In this document: in pieces, positions 1-8,673 of the stretch
Position numbering within the stretch: position 1 is the first letter of the stretch
Layout: every line of letters begins with the position of its first letter
Assembly (NCBI RefSeq): GCF_000514815.1
Contig: NZ_AZWQ01000022.1
Coordinates: 62,001 to 126,000 of the forward strand
Direction: 5' to 3'
DNA length: 64,000 bases
Source of the DNA: Salinispora fenicalii
GTDB taxonomy: Bacteria; Actinomycetota; Actinomycetes; Mycobacteriales; Micromonosporaceae
Translations under genes and position numbers: made by a program
Notes under the pieces: generated by a model
The model's input: only the letters and a program-made list of their open reading frames with translations
Told to the model about the DNA's origin: nothing
The model's database searches: none

Positions 1-301
1 TGCCGCCGTTGAGGCCGACCACCGTGCCCGGGGCCACCAGCGCCGCGGCCGCCGCGCCGATCCGCTGCTTCTCGGCCGAGTGCTTCGCGGACTTGTACCG
101 CAGCGGCAGGTCATACGAGACGCCGTTGGCGACCGCCCCACCCCGGGTACGTGTGATCATCTGCTGCTGGGCAAGCTGGTCGAAATCCCGACGAATGGTG
201 GCCTGCGAGACGGCCAGGCGCTCGGCGGCCCCCTCGACGCTGACCCGACCGCTGTCGGTCAGCATCTCGAGTAGGGCGTTCCATCTCGCGTACCGGTCCA
301 C
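1..301 (-). CDS. DeoR-family transcriptional regulator, 3' part cut off by the window edge
   Basis: The gene reads leftward and runs off the start of the window, so only about 100 N-terminal residues are visible. They contain a DeoR-type helix-turn-helix (recognition helix around VSQATIRRDF) followed by the linker TRTRGGAV and the start of the sugar-phosphate sensing domain. GTG at 301 is chosen because GGAGGG lies about six bases upstream. It is divergent from the SIS-ROK-nagA operon, and near-identical motifs lie between them. The likely role is control of that amino-sugar operon by a phosphorylated sugar. The family call is secure; the ligand is an inference. Confidence 0.85.
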   Translation of the reverse strand, partial: MDRYARWNALLEMLTDSGRVSVEGAAERLAVSQATIRRDFDQLAQQQMITRTRGGAVANGVSYDLPLRYKSAKHSAEKQRIGAAAAALVAPGTVVGLNGG

Positions 302-332
302 CCCGAGCCCTCCAGCGGCTGCACGATTGGTG

Positions 333-359
333 ATTGTGCGTGCACAATAGTGCGCGAAA
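333..359. promoter_or_regulatory. Operator-like site 1 between DeoR gene and sugar operon
   Basis: It contains a 7-bp perfect inverted repeat ATTGTGC-GT-GCACAAT (333-348). The right half belongs to the 18-mer GCACAATAGTGCGCGAAA (342-359), which recurs with one mismatch at 425-442. The position next to the DeoR start suggests autoregulation. Binding is inferred. Confidence 0.55.
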
Positions 360-424
360 CTACGTAAAGGCAACGCCGGCTCTGCTCGATCTTCAGCCCA
401 GTTGCCACCACCACCCAAATCGGC

Positions 425-442
425 GCACAATAGCGCGCGAAA
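425..442. promoter_or_regulatory. Operator-like site 2, direct repeat of site 1
   Basis: GCACAATAGCGCGCGAAA matches site 1 in 17 of 18 bases and starts 83 bp downstream of it (close to eight helical turns). It lies upstream of the SIS start at 486. Two co-oriented sites could allow looping by a DeoR oligomer. Confidence 0.55.
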
Positions 443-485
443 GCCGAGCCTAACGAGCCAAATCGCGCACGTTCTGGAGAACCTG

Positions 486-1415
486 ATGTCGTACGTCGAC
501 ATGGAGATCGCGAGTCAACCCGACTGCTGGCGGACCGCGGCGCGGCTGGCCAACTCGGTAGCCGACCGGCTGCCCCGTCCCGGCGAACGAGTCGCCGTCG
601 TGGGGTGCGGCACCTCCTGGTTCATGGCGATGGCCTACGCCGCTCGCCGCGAGCACGCCGGCCACGGCGAGACCGACGCCTTCCAGGCCAGCGAATTTCC
701 CACCGGCCGCCGCTACGACCGGATGATCGCGATCACCCGCTCCGGCACCACCACCGAGGTGACCGATCTACTCGCCGCGCTCCGCGGGATGGTGCCCACC
801 ACCGTCCTGGTCGGCGACCCCGCCGCTCCCGCCGCCGACCTGGCCGATGCCACGGTGCCGTTGACCTTCGCCGACGAACGCGCGGTGGTGCAGACCCGCT
901 TCGCGACGACCGCGCTGGCCCTGCTCCGCGCCCACCTGGGCGACAACATTCCCGCGCTCTCCGCCGACGCCGAGGTGGCGGTACGCGCCCCCCTGCCGAT
1001 CGATCCCGCCCAGATCGAACAGGTCACCTTCCTGGGCCGGGGGTGGACCGTCGGGCTGGCCCACGAGGCGGCGCTGAAGTGCCGCGAGGCCGCGACCTTC
1101 TGGGCCGAGGCCTACCCGGCCATGGACTACCGGCACGGCCCGATCTCCGTCGCCGCGCCAGGCCGGCTGGTCTGGGCCTTCGGGGAACTGCCCGACGGGC
1201 TCGCGGAGGATGTGGCGGCCACCGGCGCCGCCTTCGTGCACAGCCGCACCCACGGGTGCCGCAGCGTGATCGGAAACTGGGCGGCCGGTCGCACACCGCT
1301 GGACCCGATGGCCGACCTGATCCTGGCGCAGCGCTTCGCCGCCACGCTCGCCACCAGCCGTGGCCTCGACCCCGACGCACCGCGGCACCTCGCCCGCTCC
1401 GTGGTTCTGGCATGA
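486..1415 (+). CDS. SIS-domain sugar-phosphate isomerase/deaminase (NagB-II or AgaS type)
   Basis: This 309-residue protein has two SIS lobes. The first holds GCGTSWF (residues 40-46) and TRSGTTTE (84-91, phosphosugar-binding serines and threonines). The second starts near FLGRGW (182-187) and includes YRHGPIS. It resembles the isomerase half of GlmS and AgaS/NagB-II proteins. The operon carries a kinase and NagA but no classical NagB, so the inferred job is glucosamine-6-phosphate deamination/isomerisation to fructose-6-phosphate. ATG 486 is preferred over an upstream ATG at 402 because GGAGA sits five bases before it and an operator-like site at 425-442 would otherwise be coding. Its stop overlaps the next start (ATGA). 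Confidence 0.85.
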   Translation: MSYVDMEIASQPDCWRTAARLANSVADRLPRPGERVAVVGCGTSWFMAMAYAARREHAGHGETDAFQASEFPTGRRYDRMIAITRSGTTTEVTDLLAALRGMVPTTVLVGDPAAPAADLADATVPLTFADERAVVQTRFATTALALLRAHLGDNIPALSADAEVAVRAPLPIDPAQIEQVTFLGRGWTVGLAHEAALKCREAATFWAEAYPAMDYRHGPISVAAPGRLVWAFGELPDGLAEDVAATGAAFVHSRTHGCRSVIGNWAAGRTPLDPMADLILAQRFAATLATSRGLDPDAPRHLARSVVLA

Positions 1416-2389
1416 GCAGTGGGGAACCGGGCGGGGCGCCGAGCGCTCCGCACGGCGCACCCGACCGGCAGCAGGTCGTGGTCGCGATCGACGTCGGTGG
1501 CAGCGGGATGAAGTGCGCCCTGGTCCATCGGGACGGCACGGTCGCCCGCACCGAACACCACCCGACGCAGACCGCACGCGGCCCGGCGGCGGTCGTCGAC
1601 ACCATCCTCGACGTCGCCGCGGCCCTGGCGGACACGGCCCGCCACGAAGGGCTCACCCCGGTGGCGTTCGGCCTCGCCGTCCCGGGCGTGATCGACGAAG
1701 CGGCAGGGGTGGCGATCTGGTCGGCCAACATCGGCTTCCGCGATGTGCCGCTGCGGGCCCTGGCCACGGCCCGGCTCGGGATGCCGGCGGCACTCGGCCA
1801 TGATGTCCGCGTCGGCGGCGTCGCCGAGGCACGCCTCGGCGCTGGTCGGGCCGACCGACACGTCCTCTTCGTCGCCATCGGTACCGGCATCGCCGCCGCC
1901 CATGTGATCGACGGAACGGCCGCCACCGGCGCGCACGGCGCGGCCGGGGAACTCGGCCACATCCTGGTCCGCCCCGGCGGACCGCGCTGCGGCTGCGGGC
2001 AGGCGGGCTGTCTGGAGGCGATCGCGTCCGCCTCGGCGGTCGCCCGCCGCTATGCGGAGCTGGCCGGCAGCACGCCGGGGCCGAGCGCGGCCGAGGTGGC
2101 CGCCCGCGCCGCCGCCGGTGACCCGCTGGCCCAGCAGGTCTGGACGGAGGCTGTCGCTGCCCTCGCCGACGGCCTCGCCACCGGCCAGGCGCTCTTCGAC
2201 GTGGACACGGTCGTGCTCGGCGGTGGGCTGGCCCGCGCCGGCGCCCAACTACTCGACCCGCTGCGGGCCGCGCTGCACGACCGGATGACCTTTCACCGCG
2301 AGCCGCGGCTGGTCCCAGCGGCCCTCGGCGCCGAGGCAGGCTGCCTCGGCGCCGCCCTGCTCGCCCTCGACGGCATGGAGAAGCAATGA
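1412..2389 (+). CDS. ROK-family sugar kinase, likely N-acetylglucosamine kinase
   Basis: This 325-residue ROK protein has the phosphate-binding loop IDVGGSGMK (26-34), the catalytic aspartate region GHDV (D131) and the zinc-binding signature H183 plus CGCGQAGC (C193, C195, C200). It overlaps the SIS gene by ATGA and nagA by ATGA, so the three genes are translationally coupled. With NagA and the SIS protein the expected substrate is cytoplasmic N-acetylglucosamine, giving GlcNAc-6-phosphate. ROK kinases vary in sugar choice, so the substrate is inferred from the neighbours. Confidence 0.85.
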   Translation: MSSGEPGGAPSAPHGAPDRQQVVVAIDVGGSGMKCALVHRDGTVARTEHHPTQTARGPAAVVDTILDVAAALADTARHEGLTPVAFGLAVPGVIDEAAGVAIWSANIGFRDVPLRALATARLGMPAALGHDVRVGGVAEARLGAGRADRHVLFVAIGTGIAAAHVIDGTAATGAHGAAGELGHILVRPGGPRCGCGQAGCLEAIASASAVARRYAELAGSTPGPSAAEVAARAAAGDPLAQQVWTEAVAALADGLATGQALFDVDTVVLGGGLARAGAQLLDPLRAALHDRMTFHREPRLVPAALGAEAGCLGAALLALDGMEKQ

Positions 2390-3495
2390 CGGTACGGGTG
2401 ACCGGTAGGGTGGTGACCCCGGCCGGGGTGATCCGCCAAGGCTGCGTAGAGATCAACAACGATGAGATCACCGCGGTCGCCGAGTACCCGTCCGGGCGCG
2501 ACGGGCACTGGATCCTCCCCGGCTTCGTCGACATTCACACCCACGGCGGTGGTGGGCACACCTTCACTACCGGAGACGTCGACGAGGCCCGTGCCGCCGC
2601 CGGCTTTCACCTCCAACACGGCACCACCACCCTGCTGGCCAGCCTGGTGAGTTCGCCGTTCGAGCTGATGCGCACCGCCACCACCGCCTATCGACCGCTG
2701 GTCGCCGAGGGGGTGCTCGCCGGGATTCATTTCGAGGGCCCGTACCTCTCCGCGGCCCGTTGCGGGGCGCAGAACCCGGCGTACCTGCGCGACCCCTCAA
2801 CCGAGGAGCTAACCGAGCTGCTGAAGCTGGGCCACGGGACGATCCGGATGGTCACCCTCGCCCCGGAACGCGCGGGAGCGACCGCGGCGGTCAAGCTACT
2901 CACCGCCCATGGCGTGGTCGCGGCGGTCGGCCACACCGACGCCACGTACGAGCAGACCCAGGCCGCCATCGCCGCCGGCGCGAGCGTCGCCACCCACCTG
3001 TTCAACGCGATGCGCCCGGTGCACCACCGGGAGCCGGGACCGGTAATAGCCCTGCTGGAAGCTCCCTCCGTAGTCTGCGAGCTGGTCGCCGACGGGGTGC
3101 ACCTACACGACGGAATGCTCGCCTTCGCGACCACCACCGCCGGCGTGGAACGGGCCGCCCTGGTCACCGACGCGATGGCCGCCGCCGGCCAGCCCGACGG
3201 CGAGTACGAGTTGGGCGGCCAGCGGGTCACCGTGACTGCCGGGGTGGCCCGGCTCGCCAGCGACGGGGCGGTCGCCGGCAGCACACTGACGATGGATGCC
3301 GCGTTTCGGAACGTGGTCGCCACCGGGGTCGCCGTCCCGGAGGCCGCCCGGATGGTGGCCACCACGCCCGCCCGTGCGATCGGTCTCGGTGATCGGGTCG
3401 GCGCCCTCCAACCCGGTCTCCGAGCGGACCTGGTGGTGCTCGACGACGATCTGAACGTGGTCCGGGTGATGCGCGCCGGCACTTGGCTGGACTGA
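2386..3495 (+). CDS. nagA: N-acetylglucosamine-6-phosphate deacetylase
   Basis: This 369-residue amidohydrolase removes acetate from GlcNAc-6-phosphate, feeding glucosamine-6-phosphate to the SIS protein. Visible metal and catalytic motifs are HTHGGGGH (51-58), the metal glutamate in HFEGPY (E117), GHTDAT, THLFNAM and the catalytic aspartate in VTDAM. Length is normal for NagA. The start overlaps the kinase stop (ATGA). It ends 13 bp from a convergent gene. This completes a short amino-sugar catabolic route to fructose-6-phosphate. Confidence 0.93.
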   Translation: MTVRVTGRVVTPAGVIRQGCVEINNDEITAVAEYPSGRDGHWILPGFVDIHTHGGGGHTFTTGDVDEARAAAGFHLQHGTTTLLASLVSSPFELMRTATTAYRPLVAEGVLAGIHFEGPYLSAARCGAQNPAYLRDPSTEELTELLKLGHGTIRMVTLAPERAGATAAVKLLTAHGVVAAVGHTDATYEQTQAAIAAGASVATHLFNAMRPVHHREPGPVIALLEAPSVVCELVADGVHLHDGMLAFATTTAGVERAALVTDAMAAAGQPDGEYELGGQRVTVTAGVARLASDGAVAGSTLTMDAAFRNVVATGVAVPEAARMVATTPARAIGLGDRVGALQPGLRADLVVLDDDLNVVRVMRAGTWLD

Positions 3496-3508
3496 CGCAG
3501 ACCGCCGG

Positions 3509-4720
3509 TCAGCCCGGGGGCGGAATCTCCACCCCGAGCACCGCCTGCTCGTCGGGGCGGTGCGCCAGCACGTCCCCGAGGTACGACTGCACTGCCGGGG
3601 CCATGCCAACATCCCTGCCGGCCCGCTGGGAGAGCAGCCACTTGTGCTCGATGATCTGCGCGAAGATCTCCTGCGGTTCCAGCTTGCGGCGCAGATGCGC
3701 CGGCACGGCGCGGACCACCGGCTCGAAGACCTCCGTCAGCCAGCGGTGCGCCGCCTGCTGCTCATCGAGCAGGTCGCTCTCGGCCCGGTAGGCGTCTAGG
3801 TCGTTGAGAAGCCGACGCGCCTGGTTCTCCTCCGCGTCCAGACCGGTCAGGCGAAGCAGCCGCCGGGTGTGGTAGCCGGCGTCGACCACCTTCGGCCGCA
3901 CCAGATACCGCCCGTCGTCGATCGTCGACACGGCGATCTCGGCTACGTCGAAGCCCAGCTCGTTGAGGCCGCGAATCCGGCCCTCGATGTCGTGCCGAGC
4001 CTCCCGCTCGATCTGCTGCTCATAGGTGATCTCATGCCACAGCCGCTCGTACCGCTGCACGACCTCCTCGCACACCACCTCCGGGTCGATCGACTCGTGC
4101 AGCAGCCCGGCCGCCTGTAGGTCCAACGCCTCGCCGAAGATGTTCACCCGGGCGATCTCCAGGTCCTCGCCGCGCTGCCCGTTCGACAACGAGCGGTGCA
4201 GCACCCCGGTCTCCGCGTCCACCAGGTAGGCCGCGAACGCGCCCGCGTCCCGACGGAAGAGGGTGTTCGACAGCGAGCAGTCGCCCCAGAAGAAGCCGGT
4301 CAGGTGCATCCGTACCAGCAGCGCGGCCAACGCGTCGAGGAGCCGCTGCATCGTCTCCGGTCGCAGCGTGTGCGAGAAGAGCGCCCGGTAGGGCAGGGAG
4401 AACTGCAGGTGCCGGGTGATCAGCACCGGGTCCAACGGTTCCCCGGCTTCGGTCTGCCGGTCGGCGACGATCGCCACCGCCTCCACGGTCGGGAAGTCGA
4501 TCCGCTCCAAGGCCCGCAGCAGGTCGTACTCCCGCTCGGCTACTCGCTCGCCGGTCTCCTTGACCGCATACACATAACCGCCAAGTCGGACGAACCGAAC
4601 AACATGTCGAGAGATGCCCTGCGGCAGCGCCACCAGGTGCTGCGCCGGCCACTCCACCAGCGGGGTCGACCAGGGAAGATCGAGCAGCGCCGGGTCAACG
4701 AGAGCCGAGGTGATCCGCAC
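3509..4720 (-). CDS. DUF4032 protein with kinase-like fold
   Basis: The 403-residue product has a kinase-like N-terminal half: a lysine in YAVKETG (K54), an acidic helix AEREYDLL, a catalytic-loop-like WGDCSLSNTLF and a metal-loop-like LVDAETG. It then continues into the DUF4032 C-terminal region. All four kinase hallmarks are present, so phosphotransfer is possible, but no substrate is known to me. GTG 4720 is chosen because a longer reading would run deep under the divergent PAP2 gene and its extra N-terminus looks like shadow sequence. The Shine-Dalgarno is weak, so the start is uncertain. Confidence 0.8.
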   Translation of the reverse strand: MRITSALVDPALLDLPWSTPLVEWPAQHLVALPQGISRHVVRFVRLGGYVYAVKETGERVAEREYDLLRALERIDFPTVEAVAIVADRQTEAGEPLDPVLITRHLQFSLPYRALFSHTLRPETMQRLLDALAALLVRMHLTGFFWGDCSLSNTLFRRDAGAFAAYLVDAETGVLHRSLSNGQRGEDLEIARVNIFGEALDLQAAGLLHESIDPEVVCEEVVQRYERLWHEITYEQQIEREARHDIEGRIRGLNELGFDVAEIAVSTIDDGRYLVRPKVVDAGYHTRRLLRLTGLDAEENQARRLLNDLDAYRAESDLLDEQQAAHRWLTEVFEPVVRAVPAHLRRKLEPQEIFAQIIEHKWLLSQRAGRDVGMAPAVQSYLGDVLAHRPDEQAVLGVEIPPPG

Positions 4721-4825
4721 GCACCCCAGTTTGCGCCCTCCCCCGCCGGAACGCCTCCCCGCGTGGTTCGGCACACAGCCACCCGGGCCGGGCCAGAGGC
4801 ACTGCGGGCCGGTAGCGTGGCCGAG

Positions 4826-5581
4826 ATGCGGCAGGTGACGACCCGGTGGCGAGCGGTACGGCTCCGGCCGGTCCACCCGGCCGGTTGGTGGTTCGACGGG
4901 CTACTCCTCGCCGGTCTGGTGACCCTGACCGCCGCCCTCGCCGCCGGTCACCTCTTCGGCCTCGACCGGGCGGTGGCCGACTGGTCGGACGCGCACCGCC
5001 CGACCACGGCGTACTGGATCGCCTGGCTCCTCAACTACCTCGGCCAGGGCGGCCCGCTGACCCTGATCGCCGTCGGGCTCGGCGTTCTGCTCGCCGTGCG
5101 GCTCCGCTCCGCCCGCCCACTGCTGCCGCCGGTCGCCGGGCTCGTGCTGATCAACCTCGTCGTCGGCGCACTCAAGGTGGCGACGGCCCGGCCCGCGCCC
5201 AGCGCCAGCGTGCGCGAACCCTTCCTCGCGCCGGAGCAGACCCTGCCGCTCTTCCAGCATGAGCTGCCGCTGCAGTTCGCCCGCTCCTACCCGTCCGGGC
5301 ACGTCGTCAACGCGATCATCTGGTACGGCGTGATCGTCCTGCTCCTCGCCCAGCTGCTGGAGACGTACGGGCGCACGTTGCCGCCCCGGATCGCCGTCGC
5401 GGTACGGGTCATCCCGCCCCTGGTGGTGTTCTTCACGACCATGTACCTGGGCTGGCATTGGTTGACCGACTCGATCGCCGGGCTGCTGCTCGGCCTCCTG
5501 CTGGACCGGGTGCTGCATCGGATGCCCTGGGACGACGTGCCGCTGCCCGCGCGATTCGACCAGGGCCGCCACACACACTGA
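4826..5581 (+). CDS. PAP2-family membrane phosphatase
   Basis: The 251-residue membrane protein has five to six hydrophobic segments and the type-2 phosphatidic acid phosphatase motifs. These are a KVATARP element (shorter spacing than the classical K-x6-RP), SYPSGH, and GWHWLTD carrying the catalytic histidine and aspartate. Such enzymes dephosphorylate lipid phosphates, including undecaprenyl pyrophosphate, outside the membrane. Starts at ATG 4826 or GTG 4817 are in the same frame and neither has a strong ribosome site. It is divergent from the DUF4032 gene. Confidence 0.85.
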   Translation: MRQVTTRWRAVRLRPVHPAGWWFDGLLLAGLVTLTAALAAGHLFGLDRAVADWSDAHRPTTAYWIAWLLNYLGQGGPLTLIAVGLGVLLAVRLRSARPLLPPVAGLVLINLVVGALKVATARPAPSASVREPFLAPEQTLPLFQHELPLQFARSYPSGHVVNAIIWYGVIVLLLAQLLETYGRTLPPRIAVAVRVIPPLVVFFTTMYLGWHWLTDSIAGLLLGLLLDRVLHRMPWDDVPLPARFDQGRHTH

Positions 5582-5753
5582 CCGGCTCGGACCGCTGCCA
5601 CGTGGGTCGAGGCGTGAAGCTGCTCGTCCGGCGGGGGTGGCCGGACCGCCACGGCCAGGGCGGCGGCGAGGTGCCTGCGCGTCGAACCGACCACCTGCCG
5701 CCGGCGAGTCACCAAGAATACGCCCGCTGTGTCCATCTATGGGGGTTTCGACG

Positions 5754-5759
5754 TATAAT
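5754..5759 (+). promoter_or_regulatory. Candidate -10 element (TATAAT) upstream of the carbonic anhydrase
   Basis: A perfect TATAAT sits about 50 bp before the carbonic anhydrase start, in a locally AT-rich patch (5740-5815) unlike the surrounding DNA. No convincing -35 hexamer is visible at 16-18 bp. Confidence 0.4.
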
Positions 5760-5809
5760 TCCCCCGCTAAAGGTAAGAGTCTGGCTATAAACTAGTTCAG
5801 AGGAAATTA

Positions 5810-6559
5810 ATGAATAGAGTTGTACGCCCAAATCGAAGGACGTTGCTCTCCGGCGCGCTTGTCGGCACCGTGGCCGCACTCACAGCCTGCTCATCGACGG
5901 AGGCACCCGCGTCAACCACCAGCGCATTCCCCGAAGCGCCGCCCACCACACCCGAGGCAGCACTCCAGCGGCTGCTGGAGGGCAACCAGCGGTGGGTGAA
6001 GGGCGACCCGCAGAACCCCAACCGGGACCCGGCCCGGCGTCAGGCCGTAGCCCAAGAGCAGAAGCCCTTCGCGGCCGTCCTCTCCTGCATTGACTCGCGG
6101 GTGCCACCAGAGCTCATCTTCGACGTCGGCCTGGGCGACCTCTTCGTGACGCGCACCGGCGGCGAGGCGGTTAGCCCGGTGGTCACCGGTTCTCTCGAAT
6201 ACGGGCCGCTGGCCAACGGCACGCCGCTCCTCATGGTCCTCGGTCACCAACGCTGCGGCGCCGTCAAGGCGGCGCACGCCGCCCTTCGTGACGGCGAAAC
6301 GCTGCCCGGCCACCTGGCGGATATCGTCACGGCCCTGCAGCCCGCGTACGAACAGGTAGCCACGGCGAAGAGCGACGACCCGATCGATGTCATGGTCCGC
6401 GCCCAGGTCGAGTTGGCCGCAAACGATCTACGCTCCAACCCGGGCCTCGCCCCGCTCGTGACGAAGCAGGAACTCGCCATTGTCAGCGCCTACTACTCCC
6501 TCGACACCGGTGCGGTCGAGGTCCTCAGCGGCGCACCCACCCCACCAGCCGAGAAGTGA
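5810..6559 (+). CDS. Exported lipoprotein beta-carbonic anhydrase
   Basis: The 249-residue beta-class carbonic anhydrase interconverts CO2 and bicarbonate. Zinc ligands are C93 and D95 with R97 (CIDSR), then H146 and C149 (GHQRCGA). The N-terminus is an export signal: twin arginines at 9-10 (RPNRRTLL), a hydrophobic stretch, and lipobox LTAC with C27. The enzyme should therefore be anchored outside the cytoplasmic membrane, unlike most beta enzymes. AGAGGAAA at 5799-5806 is a good ribosome site for ATG 5810. It stands alone, with no obvious operon partner. Confidence 0.9.
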   Translation: MNRVVRPNRRTLLSGALVGTVAALTACSSTEAPASTTSAFPEAPPTTPEAALQRLLEGNQRWVKGDPQNPNRDPARRQAVAQEQKPFAAVLSCIDSRVPPELIFDVGLGDLFVTRTGGEAVSPVVTGSLEYGPLANGTPLLMVLGHQRCGAVKAAHAALRDGETLPGHLADIVTALQPAYEQVATAKSDDPIDVMVRAQVELAANDLRSNPGLAPLVTKQELAIVSAYYSLDTGAVEVLSGAPTPPAEK

Positions 6560-6637
6560 CCGGACAACACCGGTCCCGGCCCAGCCGCATGGATGCTAGG
6601 GGCCTCTCCCTGGTGCTGACGCCTTCCGGAACCTGGG

Positions 6638-8653
6638 TTAGTCCGCAGAGTCGGATTGGTGAATAACCGAACCGTCCTGCTCCCCCGCCCGGGGCAGCGG
6701 CGGGCCCCCCGGGGGCATCGCGGCCCCCGGGGACGAGCCGGCCGATGGCGTTACGGCCCCCGGAGACGACCCGACCGGGGGCGTTACGGCCCCCGGGGAC
6801 AAGCCGGCCGGAGGTCCGGAAACCTCTGAATCGAGGGGGCCGGCCTCGCGGAGCAGGGCGTTCAGCCCGGCCCGACGGGCAACCACCGTCAACCGGTCCC
6901 CGGCCATAATCACCAACCGGTGGTCGAACTCCCATTCGTACCGCTGGCCGGAGCGGGAGTAGGCGAGGAGTCGGACGCTCCCCGCGCGGCCGACGGCAGC
7001 GAGCGGCTGGCCCTCGAGCGAGGAGCCGGCGGCGACCGGGACCTCGGTGACCAACAGGGCGTGCCGGCCGACCGAGATCGTGGCGATGACGGCACGGTCC
7101 AGCAGGGCACCGGCGAACGACGGCGCCGCCAGGTACGACACGCTCCGCGAGACGCCGATGCCGAAGGACCGCTGGACGCGCTCGGCGAAGTGCCCATCAA
7201 AGAGCCGCAGCACCACCTGAACATCGTCATTGAGAGATCGGGCGGTCAGCGCGGCCCGCAGGTTCACCCCGTCGTCGGTGGAGACCACGACGAGGGCCTG
7301 GCAGGTAGCTACCGAGGCGGCACGCAGGGTCTCCTCGGCGGAGGCGTCCCCCACCACCAGCGGCACACCGAGCCGCCGGGCCAACTCGGCACCGCGCGCG
7401 TCCGCGTGCTTGTCGATCGCGACCACCTCGACACCGAAGTCGCGGAGTTGGGCGGTCACCCGGGTGCCGATGTTGCCGAGGCCGACCACGACCACGTGCC
7501 CGGAACGGTCGGTCAGTGGCCGCCCGGAATGCAGCGCCAGTCGGGCGTTGACGAGGCCGTCCACCACCACGGCGGTGACCAACGGAATCAGCGCCAGCCC
7601 GGAGAGGTTGAGCACCACCTGGAGGACCTGCTCGCCGATCGGCTTGGCGGCATCCGGGTCCTGACCGCTCAGGGCGGTGACCAGAGTCAGGTAAAGCGCC
7701 TCCCCCCAGCTCACCTCGGCGGTGCTGGCGTAGAGGCCGCCGAGCACGACGATCACCGCCAGCAGCACCAGCACGGCGAGGCCGATCCGGCGGGTGGCGA
7801 AGCCCCGGATCGCCCGAAGCAGCATCGTGACCGGCCGGCGCCACCGCCGGGCCCGACGCAGTCGGCGCGCGGCCACCTCGGTTCCCGGTGGCGTGCCGGC
7901 AGCCTCGGCGAGCACCACGTCGGCGGCGGTCTGGTCCGCGGGCAGGACCCGGACCTCCCGCGGGTCCCGGGTATCCGCCACCGGGCAGACGATGTCCTCG
8001 TCGCGAAGATCGACGCGGCGGGCCACGTAGAGGGTCCGACCGCCGTGTCGGAAGTGAGCCGGCGCGACCTCTCCCAGCGCGGCGGCGACGAAGGCAGGGG
8101 CCGCCATCACAGCGTCGGAGAGCACCGCCGAGTCGGGGAAGATCTGTCGCACCCCGTTGGCCAGGCTGGTGTTGAACATCCGCACCACCAACCGCAGGCT
8201 CGGCTGGACCTCCTGTGCGCAGAGCGCCGCGTGCATGTTGCCCACATCGTCTTGGTGCAGCAGCGCCAAACCCTCGGCCCGGTCCAGCCCGGCTTCGCGA
8301 AATGTCACCTCGTCGAGCCGGTCGGCCTGGATGACTTCGATGCCGTCGAGATCTCGACCGTCCGGGCTGTCCGTCCGCTGCCGCCGGGGCACCACCAGCG
8401 TGATCCGGATCCGGGTCAGCTGCGGCTCGGTGGCGAGCAGTGACTTCACCACCCAGTACGCCAGGGCGTCATGACCACAGACCACGTAGTGGGCCCAGGG
8501 GTCGCTGTTGCCTCGGAGCCGCCGTCCGGTCCACCACGCACGATCGAAGGGCCCCGTCATGTGGCGCATGGTAAACAGTCGGTAGCGTTCGCGCAGCCCG
8601 GTGATCACGACTGCGGCGGGTCGGTAGCGCGAGTCCATTCTCAACCCCGACAC
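6638..8653 (-). CDS. Potassium-channel protein with two RCK/TrkA-N domains
   Basis: Up to 671 residues. Order from the N-terminus: an NAD-binding RCK_N domain (YVVCGHDALAYWVVKSL near residue 56), a soluble linker, a pore module (helix around GLAVLVLLAVIVVLGG, selectivity-like region TALSG, second helix), then a second RCK_N domain (VVVVGLGNIG) and an RCK_C-like part. This matches CASTOR/TrkA-type ion channels gated by cytoplasmic ligands. The C-terminal tail is a Pro/Gly-rich repeat encoded by a 33-bp minisatellite. The first ATG lies only 20 bp from the divergent crtU gene, so internal ATGs at 8638 or 8569 are also possible starts. Confidence 0.82.
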   Translation of the reverse strand: MSGLRMDSRYRPAAVVITGLRERYRLFTMRHMTGPFDRAWWTGRRLRGNSDPWAHYVVCGHDALAYWVVKSLLATEPQLTRIRITLVVPRRQRTDSPDGRDLDGIEVIQADRLDEVTFREAGLDRAEGLALLHQDDVGNMHAALCAQEVQPSLRLVVRMFNTSLANGVRQIFPDSAVLSDAVMAAPAFVAAALGEVAPAHFRHGGRTLYVARRVDLRDEDIVCPVADTRDPREVRVLPADQTAADVVLAEAAGTPPGTEVAARRLRRARRWRRPVTMLLRAIRGFATRRIGLAVLVLLAVIVVLGGLYASTAEVSWGEALYLTLVTALSGQDPDAAKPIGEQVLQVVLNLSGLALIPLVTAVVVDGLVNARLALHSGRPLTDRSGHVVVVGLGNIGTRVTAQLRDFGVEVVAIDKHADARGAELARRLGVPLVVGDASAEETLRAASVATCQALVVVSTDDGVNLRAALTARSLNDDVQVVLRLFDGHFAERVQRSFGIGVSRSVSYLAAPSFAGALLDRAVIATISVGRHALLVTEVPVAAGSSLEGQPLAAVGRAGSVRLLAYSRSGQRYEWEFDHRLVIMAGDRLTVVARRAGLNALLREAGPLDSEVSGPPAGLSPGAVTPPVGSSPGAVTPSAGSSPGAAMPPGGPPLPRAGEQDGSVIHQSDSAD
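6715..6813. repeat. 33-bp tandem repeat, three copies, coding the channel's C-terminal tail
   Basis: Units start at 6715, 6748 and 6781, each with the core CGGCCCCCGG. They encode an 11-residue unit like GSSPGAVTPPV. The length is a multiple of three, so copy changes keep the frame. Confidence 0.8.
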
Positions 8654-8673
8654 GACTCCGGCAAACTGGGGCG

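Noticed and set aside
1..486. DasR-type operator controlling the amino-sugar operon
   Set aside because: No site resembling ACTGGTCTAGACCACT is present; the repeats found are of a different sequence.
605..1411. Long upstream open extension of the ROK kinase frame
   Set aside because: It is an Arg/Pro-rich shadow of the SIS gene; the ROK domain begins after ATG 1412, which overlaps the SIS stop.
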